DNA from: Paracentrotus lividus
Taxonomy: Eukaryota > Echinodermata > Echinoidea > Camarodonta > Echinidae
Length of the DNA stretch: 64,000 nucleotides
NCBI GenBank assembly: GCA_940671915.1
Contig: CALNVZ010003426.1
Location: 31,820,427 to 31,884,426 of the forward strand
Reading direction: 5' to 3'
Position 1 is the first letter of the stretch; each line of letters begins with the position of its first letter. The position numbers were made by a program, and so were the translations under genes. Below the pieces are notes generated by a model that was not told the DNA's origin, made no database searches, and saw only the letters and a list, made by a program, of their open reading frames with translations. Shown here in pieces: positions 27,801-41,300 of this stretch.

Positions 27801-30800
27801 ATTCTTTATATTTTCTTTTGGGTGTACCGACATTAATTTTCTCCGATGATAGACTAGTTGCTACTGGCTTTATAAAGCTGATTTAGATGTAGATGATAGT
27901 GTTATAATTCGGTTAAAAGATAATGTATGGCGTTCAGGCCTGGGTTGAAGATAGATCTTTGCTTCATATACAAATTTCCTTTAAAAGAATTAAGGAATTA
28001 CTAAGGTTTGTAGTGAAAGATACTGTTGGGGTGTTGTGTATAGGTTTGTAAATGTTCCTTGATACGCGCCTTAAATCCTTCAAGAGATCGCGGATATCAT
28101 TAAAATGTGAATACCAAAATTGCATGGTTTATTGAACACTGAAAAATGTCTCCACCCGAAAACAAATCGGCTGCCTTGATCAGGAAGCTGATCACCATGA
28201 TCACATTGGCCTAAAGTTAAGCCTAGCTTAAATCTGCGGTTTAACCATGTCTAGAAAAAACATGTCCACGTTGCAGTGTTCTTTAAACGTTTAATGAATT
28301 CCGGAATCATACTTTAGTGGTATGGAAAACTTATGTTCTTATCATTCCCATGCCTTTTTAATAGTTTAAGTACCAACAATACTGATAAATTGAACATTTA
28401 CTTTTCAATATTGCATCCCATTTTGCTAGCCATAGTTAAACCACAGATTTAATCTAGGATTAACGTTAGGCCACATTTGTGAATACGGCCATTAATATCA
28501 TTACGTATTTTATGATGTAGGACAAAAAAAGCAAATTAATCGAGGAAACCGCTAGTAATATCTTTTATTGACTTTCACAGAATGACGCTTTTCATACCAA
28601 CCCCATACACACAATGCGAATCAACATTAAAAATAAATCAGTGAATGTTTTTTACATGACTGTTGGCGAAACTTTTTACAATGTTTTCTTCTTGGTTCTT
28701 TTATCCTTACAGATGTGGTAGTCGATAACACAGTGGGTAAGTTATAATGCACTCGTCTTATTAATTATTGTACTTGACACAGTGAAAACAAACAAGGATG
28801 TGGTTCATTTTGGCCACCAAGATTCAGATTCTGATTCCGGTCTTGACCAAGAAGGTTAAAAACTTATTTTAATTTTTTTGTATGATAAGCATTTGTTACC
28901 TGAAGATATACAAAATACTATTTAGCTTTCTACGCTCGGAAATAAGGGAAAAGAAAAAAAAAAAAAGCTTTTTTATATGAGGAAAGATCAAATTACAAAT
29001 TGACATTACATTTCGTGTCAACATCATGAATTTCAATCAGCTTTACTAATTTGAAATATATAGTATAGCAGTTAAACTATACAATATTTATTCCCCTGAA
29101 TTGACAGCTAAATGTCTGCACAATTCACCTTGATTCTTTTATTTTACCACTGCTATCCGTAATGAATAGATGGTGAGCCCCTCAGTGCTGTATTGGGACG
29201 ACTAGAAGCCAAAGCTGACCAAAACACAGGAGCTGTTCAAAAATTAAGACAGAGCTTTGATGGTGAGCACATGCGGATTACATTAAGATATGACCGGTGG
29301 TAGAACTGCCCCTGCCCCTGAAATTTAACTACAGTAAAAAAAAAAAAAAAAAATGGAAACATTTTGTTCTTAATTTTCCGACTGATTGACCAAAGTCATT
29401 TTCTTGGACAAATTAAAAGAGGTGCCGAAATTAATAAATAAATAAAGGCTAATATTCGGCAAGTCGTTCCATCGCAATACTATACACAACCTGTCTTTCC
29501 ATCTCTCTTTCTTGTGCATTCAGTGAGTCCAAAAGAAAAGGTATAATTTTAACAAATGCGTCCAGACAAGAGATATGTTTACAGGCAATAAAGTTCATAT
29601 AACTTGAAAGGATACGTCTTTATTTTTCCAATGATATATTAATTATGTTCCAAGGATCCCCAATCACTGAACGTTATTGTCTCGATTTTTTTTTCTGCCA
29701 ATAATTCTGTTGGTATAATTTAATGTTATTTCATTGTCTTATTTGGGGACTCTTTTACATTGTCTTGATATTCCTGAATGAGTACCTTCTAAAACTGGTC
29801 GAAACATTAGGGCTATAAAATTATGCAGGGGCCGCGGAGCGTTTTTGAAAGTGGAGGGGCTGAGCTGCGAAAGTGGGGGGGGGGGGGCTGAACAGGCTAA
29901 AAAATCACAAATGTATGGTCATTTTTCCGTTTTTGTACACGGTTGCTGAAAAAATGGGGGGGGGGGGGCTGAAGCCCCCCCCCCAGCCCCCCGGCTCCGC
30001 GGCCCCTGTTATGTGCAATCTTTAACAGGCATTTGATTACCTGTCATTAAACATTTTGTTTTTGCCGAATGGCTTTAAAAACAAAGAGGAAATTTCTGGA
30101 ATTTTCCTCATGAAAAACAACGAACGACACTTTTCTTTAATAATATTGTCAATACAATGAGGTTCAGTAAATAGGTGAATGGCGTTAAATGTTGAGTTTA
30201 ATAGGAAGTTAAAAATATTGATGATATGATGTGATCTTAAATATGGCAATTTTTGAATAAATAAACCCAAACGGTATGTTTTTTTGAAAAATACCTTTAG
30301 ACCGTGTCACGAAATCTGGGACGCAAACCATCACGGCTCATAAGATATTCAACAACTTAGCAATAGATGGCGCCCTGCAAGCCAACACCATTACAGCTCC
30401 TACTATAAATGGAGTGGACATTGAGGCACTTGAGAACTCTATCGTAAGGTAATGTACTAAAAAAACAACAACAAACAAACAAAACAAAACAAAACAACTA
30501 AAAATCACTTTTCATTTTAACGTATTCTTTCAACTCCTTTTATTTTTTTTATCGGCAAGTCCACTCTAATGTCAAAGACTTTTCATTTGGGACTTTTAGT
30601 TTACATAAGCACCCAAATTATTTATACCCTTGGCATGTTGTTGAAAATAGAATATCGGTCGAGGGTCTTATGTACGTGAAATTTGGTATGGGATGTAAGA
30701 TAGTATGTTTTTTTTTCATTTTTTTTTTTTAAATCAGAGACATAATTACTTTGTAAGGTAAAAAAACGACAGAATTAAAAAAAAAAAAATGGGACTATAT

Positions 30801-33800
30801 TTTTTCAATTTTTTTAAATGTGTTTTTTGTTTGTTTGTTAGAAACAACGAAGATGGACAAACGGTCAATGGGGCCCTGACCTTCTCTGATGATGTTACCG
30901 TGGACGGCGATTTAAGTCTCAATAATGGCGTTCTTGTTAATGGTTTCAATATGGCAAACGCCGTCTTAGAAACTGGGTCACAGACTATATCAGGTTTGTT
31001 TGTTGTTAGTAACTTAACCACTTGGCTGCGGACCACGTAATATTACGTGGTTAGCGTTTGTACACTGTGCGCGGACCACATGATCATGCTATTGTCCGAG
31101 CTTTGTCTGTTTTGACACACCAGGGCCACGCTGGTCATACCCGTACTGCGCATTTAGCACCATGCAGCAGTCAAGTGGTTAAACTCTTACCTTGATATTC
31201 TAAATTAAATTTCAGAGAACTAGAATATTACATAAATGTTTGCTATATACCTCATGGCATATGAAAAAGATAACGAAAGCCAACAAGCGATGTCTTGAGA
31301 TATCATGGAAATAGTAAGGAATGGCTATAAAGATAACGATAGGTAACATTGTATATCATGTTGAAAAAAAACATGCATAATGTTAATACAGAATTTTTCA
31401 TTCTAAAGCGCTAAGTGACTTCTTTTTGTCAATACATGCAATTGTGTTATACAGAGTGTCCCACAAAAAATCCTAATGGCACTTTAGATGGGTATAATAT
31501 GGGTAAACAATATCATATTAATTCTTACTCTACACCCGTAAACTACAATTCAGTTTCTGCAAGTGGATCAAATTTGATGTGATATGGTCCAATAATCACA
31601 AAAATATGAGCATTTTTTCATCACTCCTCAGGACACCTCTCCATCCAATTTTGTATTAAGTAGTACCGGGTTTATCAAATCAAATAAACCCAAGTTTGAT
31701 CATTAATATTTTGAACAATATTTCAGTAGTGATTATGAAAGTTATATCACTGTAAAGTGCAACTCATTACCATTCTAATAATGTGTCCCTTAGCTCACCA
31801 ATATCACGCATCGCTGAATCCCATTGTTCTGAAAAAGTCTTGCAAAACTGTGAGTGTTCACTTTCATGCCTCTTGAGGTGCGTTATTCAAAGGAAACCCA
31901 ACTTTGATTATCAATGAGCGTGAAAGTGAACCACTCACATTTTTGCAAGACATATTTAAAACAATGGGATTCAGTGATACATGATATTGGTGAGGTGAGA
32001 AAGGTATTATTAAAATCGTAATGAGTTGCACTTTACAGTGGTATAAATTTCATAATTACTACTGAAATATTTTCCAAAGTATTAATGATCAAACTTGGGT
32101 TTGCTTTATTCAGCACATCCGGCACTACTCAATAAAAAAACTTGGATGGAGAGGTTTCCTGATGTGTAATGACAAAATGCTCATATCTTTGTGATTCTTG
32201 AACCATATCACATAAAATTTCATCCACTTGTAGAAAACGAATTGTAGTTTACGGGTGTAAAGATATATACAATATCATTTTGTCATTTTAATTTTATACC
32301 CATCTAAAGTGCCATTAGCATTTTTTTGTGGGACACACTGTATATAGGTTTCTACTGGGAATTATTTATCGTTGGAATAAATTAAATATGGGTTCGTTTA
32401 CAACTACCTTCACCTCGCATCATTTATATGTTTTAAGTGTATAAAATATAGTCTAGACATGTATACTACTGAGTACCTATTAAGACAGAGTATTCCTAAT
32501 TCTTACAGGAGCCAAGACATTTACCGGAGACGTTTCAGTAACAGGAGATGCTGTGGTTCAGAATGGCGTTACCATTGATTCTGTGGATGTATCTGAGCAT
32601 GTTGTAACTCTTGCTGGAACTCACACACTTGCTTGTAAGCATATATTATTTCTTGCTTAAATAGAAATGTGCCGACTCAGTTGCGGTTGGACTTAATAGG
32701 TACATTACTTAAGAAATACATTTTCTTCTTGTTGACAACATAGGCCCCATCTTTATTAAATGCCATAATTTCACCACCGATATAAAAACAAACTGTCTGG
32801 AACAAAAACCAATAATATGCCCTGATAATGATAAAAAATATACTAGTTTAAATGTAATTTGGTGAGCTTGAGCGCATAAAAATATTCAATAAGATCCCCT
32901 CATTATCTAATTATCAGAGCCTTAAAAAACACCTTTTTTTGGTTTAAAATATGTTAAAATTACCATTAGGAATTCCAGTATATAAAATTATAAGATTTTG
33001 ATACAAAACTTTTGATCAATTGCAGCAACTGTGACTTTGAACGATGTCTTGACGGTGAATAGCAACATCGTAACAACAAGTACAGTGGATGGTGTTGATG
33101 TGTCTGCTATGGATGCTGATACAGTCAGAGAGGCTGGAGATGTCACCATTACAGGTACACGAATAGATATAGCGGATATGTAAGATAAGTATGTTAACAG
33201 GTACGTAAGATAAGTATGTTAACATCTACGTCAGATGAGTATGTTAACATCTACGTCAGATGAGTATGTTAACATCTACACCGGATGAGTATGTAAACAT
33301 CTACGTTAGATGAGTTTGTTAACATCTACGTCAGATGAGTATGTTAAGATCTACGTTAGTATAGCAATATTCAATGTTATTGAGTGCAAGGGTTACGAAT
33401 ATTACATGAGCGTGCAAGTTGAACCTTGATCTATTCAACGACGCGTAAGCGGAGTTGAATAGATCAAGGTTCAACTTGCACCGAATGTAATATTCGAACC
33501 CTAGCACGAAATAAAACATTGAATATTGCTTTTATACAACACTCGATGTCTACCGGTCAAGGGTACAAGATCTAATTTAGCCTAGGCTAGACCCTCTAAC
33601 GTTAGATCTAAGTTAGATCTAGCCAAGCAAGGGAATCTTCAAACGTAACTGTTCGATCTAATCATCACTCACCAGATATCGAATGAATATGCGTTGTCCA
33701 ACCTTAATTAATCATGTTAATTAATCCTCGCGGTCCAACACTAAAAGCATTGTAAAAATCCAAAACGATGACCTTCCAAACTAACACTTGTCCCCGTCTA

Positions 33801-35323
33801 TATAACGCGATCGTGTTCCGTGTAGAATCTATAATTGTGTTGAATTTAACTGCAATGCATGCTCTGCATACGGCCGGCGTCGCCCTACCTACGCGCACAA
33901 AATAGGTTTAGTACGCGCAGTGTATGCAGCGCATTCGCGCATGACATGTGTATGATCTACGTGTCATGGATCTAGTGCAAGCCGTTGAATAGATTTTTGG
34001 ATATCGCACGGGCTACGTCATCTGTTCAATAGCTCAATCCGCTGAATGTCATGTGACCCACATTCATCCAATCAGCTGTCAACAATCTTTGTGTGTGTTG
34101 TATAAATGAGTTTATAAAATGCTCTGTGATTTTACGCATCGTGGTTGGTCAAAACGCGTCACGTGTGCATGCTGAATTTTCGATGCAATGCACCACCGTG
34201 CATTTTGCGGCGCAAAAAAAGTGATAACACATACATCCGGGTCTTTTCCGTGTTTTGTTTACTTTCTTGGATGACGATCGTGATGTAGATCTTGAGCTAC
34301 TTACCAAAAATTTCAAGGGATAATCCCTTGGAATTTTTTTGGTAGAGCTACTTACCAAAAATTCCAAGGGATAATCCCTTGGAATTTTTTTGGTAAGTAA
34401 CTCAAGATCTACTAGAGCTAGCAAAATGTCGCAATTTTATAAAAGCGTTGACACACTTCCCTGTATTGTGCGATTAAACGTAAATGCAGTGATCGCTCGA
34501 TGCTTCGGATGGGGCGCTTCTGCACACTCGCCTGCGGCTCGTTGCAGCGCGACCCCTATCCAAAGCTATCTCGCGGTGCACTGCATTCACCGCTAACGCA
34601 CGCTCGGGCGTGTGTTAATGCTATATTGTCAACATCTACGTTCGATGAGTATGTTAACAACTACGTTAGATAAGTATGTTAACATCTACGTTCGATGAGT
34701 ATGTTAACAACTACGTTAAATGAGTTTCTTAACATATACGTCAGATGAGTGTCTTAACCACTGGACTGCTGCATGGAGCTAGTTGCACAGTATTGGTGTG
34801 ACCAGCGTAGCGCTGGTGTGTCAAAACAGACAAAGCTCAGACAGTAGCATGAGAACGTAATACTAGTATTACGTGGTCCGCAGCCAAGTGGTTAAATGAA
34901 GAGCTGGATTCCAAAAGGCACTAAGTCCACTTTTGACCAAAATGGATTTTATAGGATAAATAAGTGCATCATAGGCATTGGAATCAAAAACAGCATATCG
35001 GATAAAAATTTTTTTTTTTGAAGATTGAAAAAAATTGGTCACAAATATGTGTTTTATTCCAAAAGGAGCTAAATCCAAAACGGTTTTATTAAAAAAGGCG
35101 CTAAATCCACTGTAGTAATTTAGGATTTGTTTTTTTAAAACCACTTTACATAACAATATACAGTCGGATCTTTTAGCATTATGTTGTGTCTACTAGTCTC
35201 CAGCATCTGTGCAAAATTTCTAAATAATTAGCATAGTTTTCATTTTTTTTAATGAATATTTTTGGATTTAGCTCCTTTTGGAATAAAACATCGAAAATCC
35301 TGGTCTTGAGAAAAGATAAGAAA

Positions 35324-35374
<51 letters not shown>

Positions 35375-38300
35375 TAATTCTCAAATTTTAAACGTAAAAA
35401 AAAAGAAGATGTAACTATACTCTGATATCAATATTAATGAGTTTTATTTGAAAAGGAGCTAAATCCATGAAAATTGAAGTTATAAAAATTTCTCAAATTG
35501 AAATTGATAGCTAGATTTTAAAAAGCATGATTTAATCAATCGAATACGATAACCTTATTATATAAATCAAAATAAAGTTACAATGGATAAGAGAAAGTGG
35601 TAAATTAAAAAAAAAAAGAAAAAAAAAATTGAATTACTCTAAAACACTAAAAGTGGATTTAACGCCTTTTGGAATCAAACTTTTAATACGTCAGATGAGA
35701 AGGTTACTATCTTTGATAGATGAGTATGTTAACATGTACGTCAGATAAGTATGTTAACATCTACGCAGGATGAGTATGTTAACATCTACTTTAGATGAGC
35801 ATGTTAACATCTACGTCAGATGAGTATGTTAACATCTATGTCAGATGAGTAGGTTAACTTCTACGTTAGATGAGTATGTTAACATCTACGTCAGATGAGT
35901 ATGTTAGTATGTACGTCAGATGAGCATGTTAACATCTCCGTCAGATGAGTATGTTTAATTCAACGTCTGATGAGTATGTTAACATCCACATTAGATGAGT
36001 GTATTAACATCAACGTTATATGAGTATGTAAACATCTACCTTAGATGATTATGTTAATATCTACGTCAGATGAATATGTTAATATCTACGTCAGATGAGT
36101 ATGTTAACATCTACGTCAGATGAGTATGTTATCATATACGTTAGATGAGTATGTTAACATCTACGCCGGATGAATATGTTAATATCTACGTTAGATGAGT
36201 ATGTTAACATCAACGTCAGATGGGTATGTTAACATCTACATTAGATGAGTATGTTAACGTCTCCGTCAGATGAGTATGTTTAATTCAACGTCTGATGAGT
36301 ATGTTAACATCCACATTAGATGAGTGTATTAACATCAACGTTATATGAGTATGTAAACATCTACCTTAGATGATTATGTTAATATCTACGTCAGATGAAT
36401 ATGTTAATATCTACGTTAGATGAGTATGTTAACATCAACGTCAGATGGGTATGTTAACATCTACATTAGATGAGTATGTTAACATCTCCGTCAGATGAGT
36501 ATGTTTAATTCAACGTCTGATGAGTATGTTACTATCTTTGATAGATGAGTATGTTAACATGTACGTCAGATAAGTATGTTAACATCTACGCCGGATGAGT
36601 ATGTTAACATCTACTTTAGATGAGCATGTTAACATCTACGTCAGATGAGTGTATTAACATCAACGTTATATGAGTATGTAAACATCTACCTTAGATGATT
36701 ATGTTAATATCTACGTCAGATGAATATGTTCATATCTACGTTAGATGAGTATGTTAACATCAACGTCAGATGGGTATGTTAACATCTACATTAGATGAGT
36801 ATGTTAACGTCTCCGTCAGACGAGTATGTTTAATTCAACGTCTGATGAGTATGTTAACATCTACGCCGGATGAGTATGTTAACATCTACTTTAGATGAGC
36901 ATGTTAACATCTACGTCAGATGAGTGTATTAACATCAACGTTATATGAGTATGTAAACATCTACCTTAGATGATTATGTTAACATCAACGTTATATGAGC
37001 ATGTAGACATCTATCTTAGATGATTATGTTAATATCTACGTTAGATGAGTATGTTATCATCTACGTTAGATGAGTATGTTAACATGTACGTTTGATGTAT
37101 GAAGTATCTAATACGTACATTTTCATCATCAAGACTACACAAAATTCCTCTGAAATATTTTCCCATTGTCAAAAAATATCAAAAAATCTTAGTAATACAC
37201 ATTATGTCTTTAGTTTGCAATAACTCAACAAAACAAAAAACTTACCCCATTAATACATGCAGGGCCGGTAACTTTCTCACAGAGCGTGACAGTTGATGAT
37301 GACGTCACAATAGGAGGAACAGCAAATGAAATTGATCTTTCTGATTTCGATGCTCGAGCAGTAAGACATGATGTAGATACCACGGTACGTGTAAGCTTTT
37401 ATTATTTCTCCTCTTTAGTGATTTCCATTACGAGAAGAAAACATTTAAATAGCCCCTGAATGTAATTAAATGTCATTGAATGGGATTAAAATTATACAAA
37501 ACATGCATCATCATGTGTGCGGTATTTAGAATAAGAATGGCTGTCTGTTTATTGTGCATTAGAAAAAAAAAAAATTGTTGGGACATGTTACTAGTTTGTA
37601 CATATAAGGTTTGATGTGACTGATATTACAGAAGTGTTATCATTATCAATATTTTCGCCCACCATCTTACAAGTAATTTCATCCCATATATTTCTTTTTA
37701 TTCAAATATCATATAATGCAATAAGAAATTGAGATAATCAAACCATAAATGATTCTGGTAGCAAAACCACGAACCCCCGCCCTCCAAAAAAAATCCATGG
37801 TAGACAATATTGATATCGATTTTTTCCTGAAACTGACTGAAGGCATTCATTTGGAAGGTTGTCGTTAAAAGGAAATATAAAAGAAAAGCTTAATTTTAAA
37901 ACATTTTCTGGTCATAAAATATAGGAAATGAATTGGAAAGAATATTAGTTCGATTACAAGACTATGGATAGCAAAGAGTAAATAAACTTTCTCTTTATTC
38001 TTTATTTAGATCACAGGTGTAAAGACCTTTAGTGATGATATTGAAATTAATGGCGAATTAGACCTTCAGGGAAGTATAGATGGTGTTGAACTCTTCTCTG
38101 ATGCACTGTTAGTCAATCACACTAATTCAACCGGCTTAAAGAACAGTTTCATCGAAGGTGACTACACTTACATAAATATTTACTAGGTATTATTGATGGA
38201 GATTGTAGAATTTCTTGAAAAGAAAGTGCACTGTATTCCCTTTTTGTTATTTGTTTAGATAATTCCACGAACTGGATCGTTATGGCTGGGGTTGGATTTT

Positions 38301-41300
38301 GGATTTTTAAATTCTGGTAAAAAAAAAAATTACATTTTTGTGTTATTCTCCAAAAAACCCTGTTGGTAAAAGCGCCTTAGCTGTCATGTTTGAACTCTCC
38401 TCTAAATTTGATCTTTTTGGGATCCGAGGTTTTCCCGCTTTAGCAGCGCATGTTTTGTCGAAGCGGAACTTTTTAATTTAATTGTTTTGCATATTATCAA
38501 AAAGATACTGAGAATTTAATAAAAAATAAACATTGGCTGCATTAAGGTTTTTGTGACAAAATGTATGTCCGCCATTTTGACGCATAAACACATGTATATG
38601 TAATGACAATTGAATATTAGGAATACAAATGACTTTAATTATATTGTTGTAACGTGCAGGTTTACTGCTTCCATACGGGACTGATGAAGGAGATTCATTC
38701 ATTCCTAAAGATGATGACACTAACTTCGTTATGGTACCCATGGAACAATCGATACAATTCTTTGGACAAACACATACTACCATATTTGTAAGTATTCCTT
38801 GTACTGAAGAATTTGTCTTACATCTTGGATAAGAATTTGATAAGTAAATTTAGACACTAAGTCTTTTTAAACGTAATCAAGACGTTTTATTTTCTAGTAA
38901 AGAGATAACATATTAACTGAAGCATATTACAAAAGAAGTTCTAACTATGTGTGTCATTTGTCATCTTTATCAAAAGTTATATTACTATCATATAGTTAGA
39001 GAGAGAGAGAGAGAAATCACAAACACAAATAAACAAAAATAGAGAGAAAGGACTCGAGAAGAAAAAGAAGAAGATATCATATTATATTGTTATGTTATGT
39101 AATGTTTTTATTATAAATTCATGTAGAGGACTTATTTCCATATTCCCCCAAATAAAATCAATGAGGATGAACATTTGTTTTCGATCCGCACTCCTCAATA
39201 TATTTGGCATATGGCCATGCGTTTTGAACTCACCCCCTTTTGTGTTACACCACCTAAATCTAAAAATCGTGCACCTATCAGGATCAAAGTGTTATAACTT
39301 TTGAAATATTAACTCTAACCCTACAAAAGTATACATTTTCTTAAAGGAAATGTCCTGTGGATTTCAAAAATGCCATCCACTAAAATGTAGGGTGAAGTAG
39401 TAACATATTTAAATTAAAATATTGAATTTTTGGGGGCCTTAATTTTTTTTATTGCAGCCCCAATATTTTTTCTCCCTTTGATCCAGGGCTTAATTACTCA
39501 CCACATTTGAATTGCTCGTGAAATTTCCTTTCAGAAAATATATAGTTATCGGTTTTTTTTTTCATTTAATAAAAAACTTCTTAACCGTAAAAGGGCCCAG
39601 TTATTTTGGTCAACTCGTGGTTGGGGAGGGGGTTGCCCCCTCCTCAAGATCTCAACCAAGTCTATAAAAACTTGCATTCTGGTGGGCCATCTTATAATGA
39701 ATAAGCCCACGAAGTTTAAGACCTGTATCTCAAGTACTTTTTGAGATATCTGCATTTATGTAATGTCGCGTCACAAACAGCAGGAACTGTATCGAGTTAC
39801 TTTATGTAAAATACACAGTCAATGGGGAAATTGTCATTTTATCCGCGCACAGCGCGGCGATTTTCGGAACTGCGCATTATCAAATGGCTGGAATTTTATA
39901 ACTGTGGTATCAAAAGATGCATGAGACTCTAAACTATAAAGTCCTAAAAGTTCACAGCACAAAAATAAATATCCATAAAGTTATCATGGTTATGACGTTT
40001 CTAATGCACAGGTGTGTACCTCTTCCCCCTTCAACCACCCTCACCTCTTCGTATTCTATCGCGTGCCGTGTCGCGATTTCAAGTGCAGGTACGCTCAAAT
40101 TCACAGGTCTGATAGAGCTTGCACTCAGCTTTCAAATAACACTAATTTCATGGCAATACCCCTCTATTTAGCCAAGATATCATGCATTAACTGAAACAAA
40201 ATTAGGAAAAGTGTAACAAAACCACCTTTTTTGGGTGGCGAGTTCAAAACACATGGCCATATATATTTATAATTCATATAATACATATGATTCAAAGGCA
40301 TACAACTGACAATACAAATTTCTTAAGGCGATTGTATTATGGGTTGCGTTGAATTGCAAATAAATATTTTAGAGGTTGCGTGTTGTATTATATTTACAAT
40401 GGGCCCCTATGTAAATATTTGATATTACATCTTTAAGTTCATGTTTCTTTATGTTGAAGCGTCCAGAAATTTTGATATTATAATTTTCTTAATTATAAAA
40501 ATGTTGCTCTTACCATGAAGCTTAACATGAACGGATTGCTGTCATTTACCGAGCCAGTTCCTGATTTCATACCAAGACCATTTCCTATTGGCGACTCAAA
40601 TCTTCAACAAAGCTATATAGCTCCATTCTGGGCCGATGTAGATATCAGAGTCGGAGGTAAGTTTAAGACAATGGCCCATATTCTGATAGCAAGGTGTAAC
40701 CTAACCCTGGGTTAAGTGTGGTTTAACCCTAGTCTAACTTTCTCATTTGAAGCAGTTATTATATCATTTATAAATTGACAGCGTCCAACACTGATTCAGA
40801 TCATGCCTCAAAACTCACTTATTTCGACAGATGTGTAGTAATTAACTTAATTTGGATAAGCCTGCGCCTTTGAATGTTCTCAACGTAAATATGGCACAAT
40901 ATAAATACTGTGGATCATTTTCACCATCATCATCATCATCATCATCACCATCATCATCATAAACTGTACAAAATGCCGTCGTTATTCTGAAACTATAGAC
41001 CCAGAGTCAAAATGGCAAAGTTAGACCACGGTTAAACCACACTTAACCCAGGGTTAAGTTAAACCTGGCTATCAGAATACGGGTCACTGAGAAGTAAGCT
41101 TCCATGAGTAGTCTGACACAATGGATGCTTACCCAGTCACAGGTGTTTTCCATCACCTGATTTTTATGATCACTGTCACACCTTATGGAAAGCCTTGGGC
41201 CACCCATCGCTCCATCAGGTAAAGTCATGAAATCACACTTTCCATATCCCGAAGCTGTCCATGGTGGAGAGATTGTTTTGCTGTGGTCCAGAAATTTAGC

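Noticed and set aside
28822-28854. Possible extra micro-exon reading DSDSDSGLDQE in matching phase
   Set aside because: The acceptor lacks a pyrimidine tract (ggccaccaag) and the donor gttaaa is poor. The chain is complete without it.
29523-29540. Possible six-codon exon (VSPKEK) after ctcattcag-like acceptor
   Set aside because: It would leave in phase 0 and break the join to exon 13.
33181-37096. CRISPR-like array
   Set aside because: 25-bp units are directly contiguous with no spacers, in a eukaryotic intron; it is a minisatellite.
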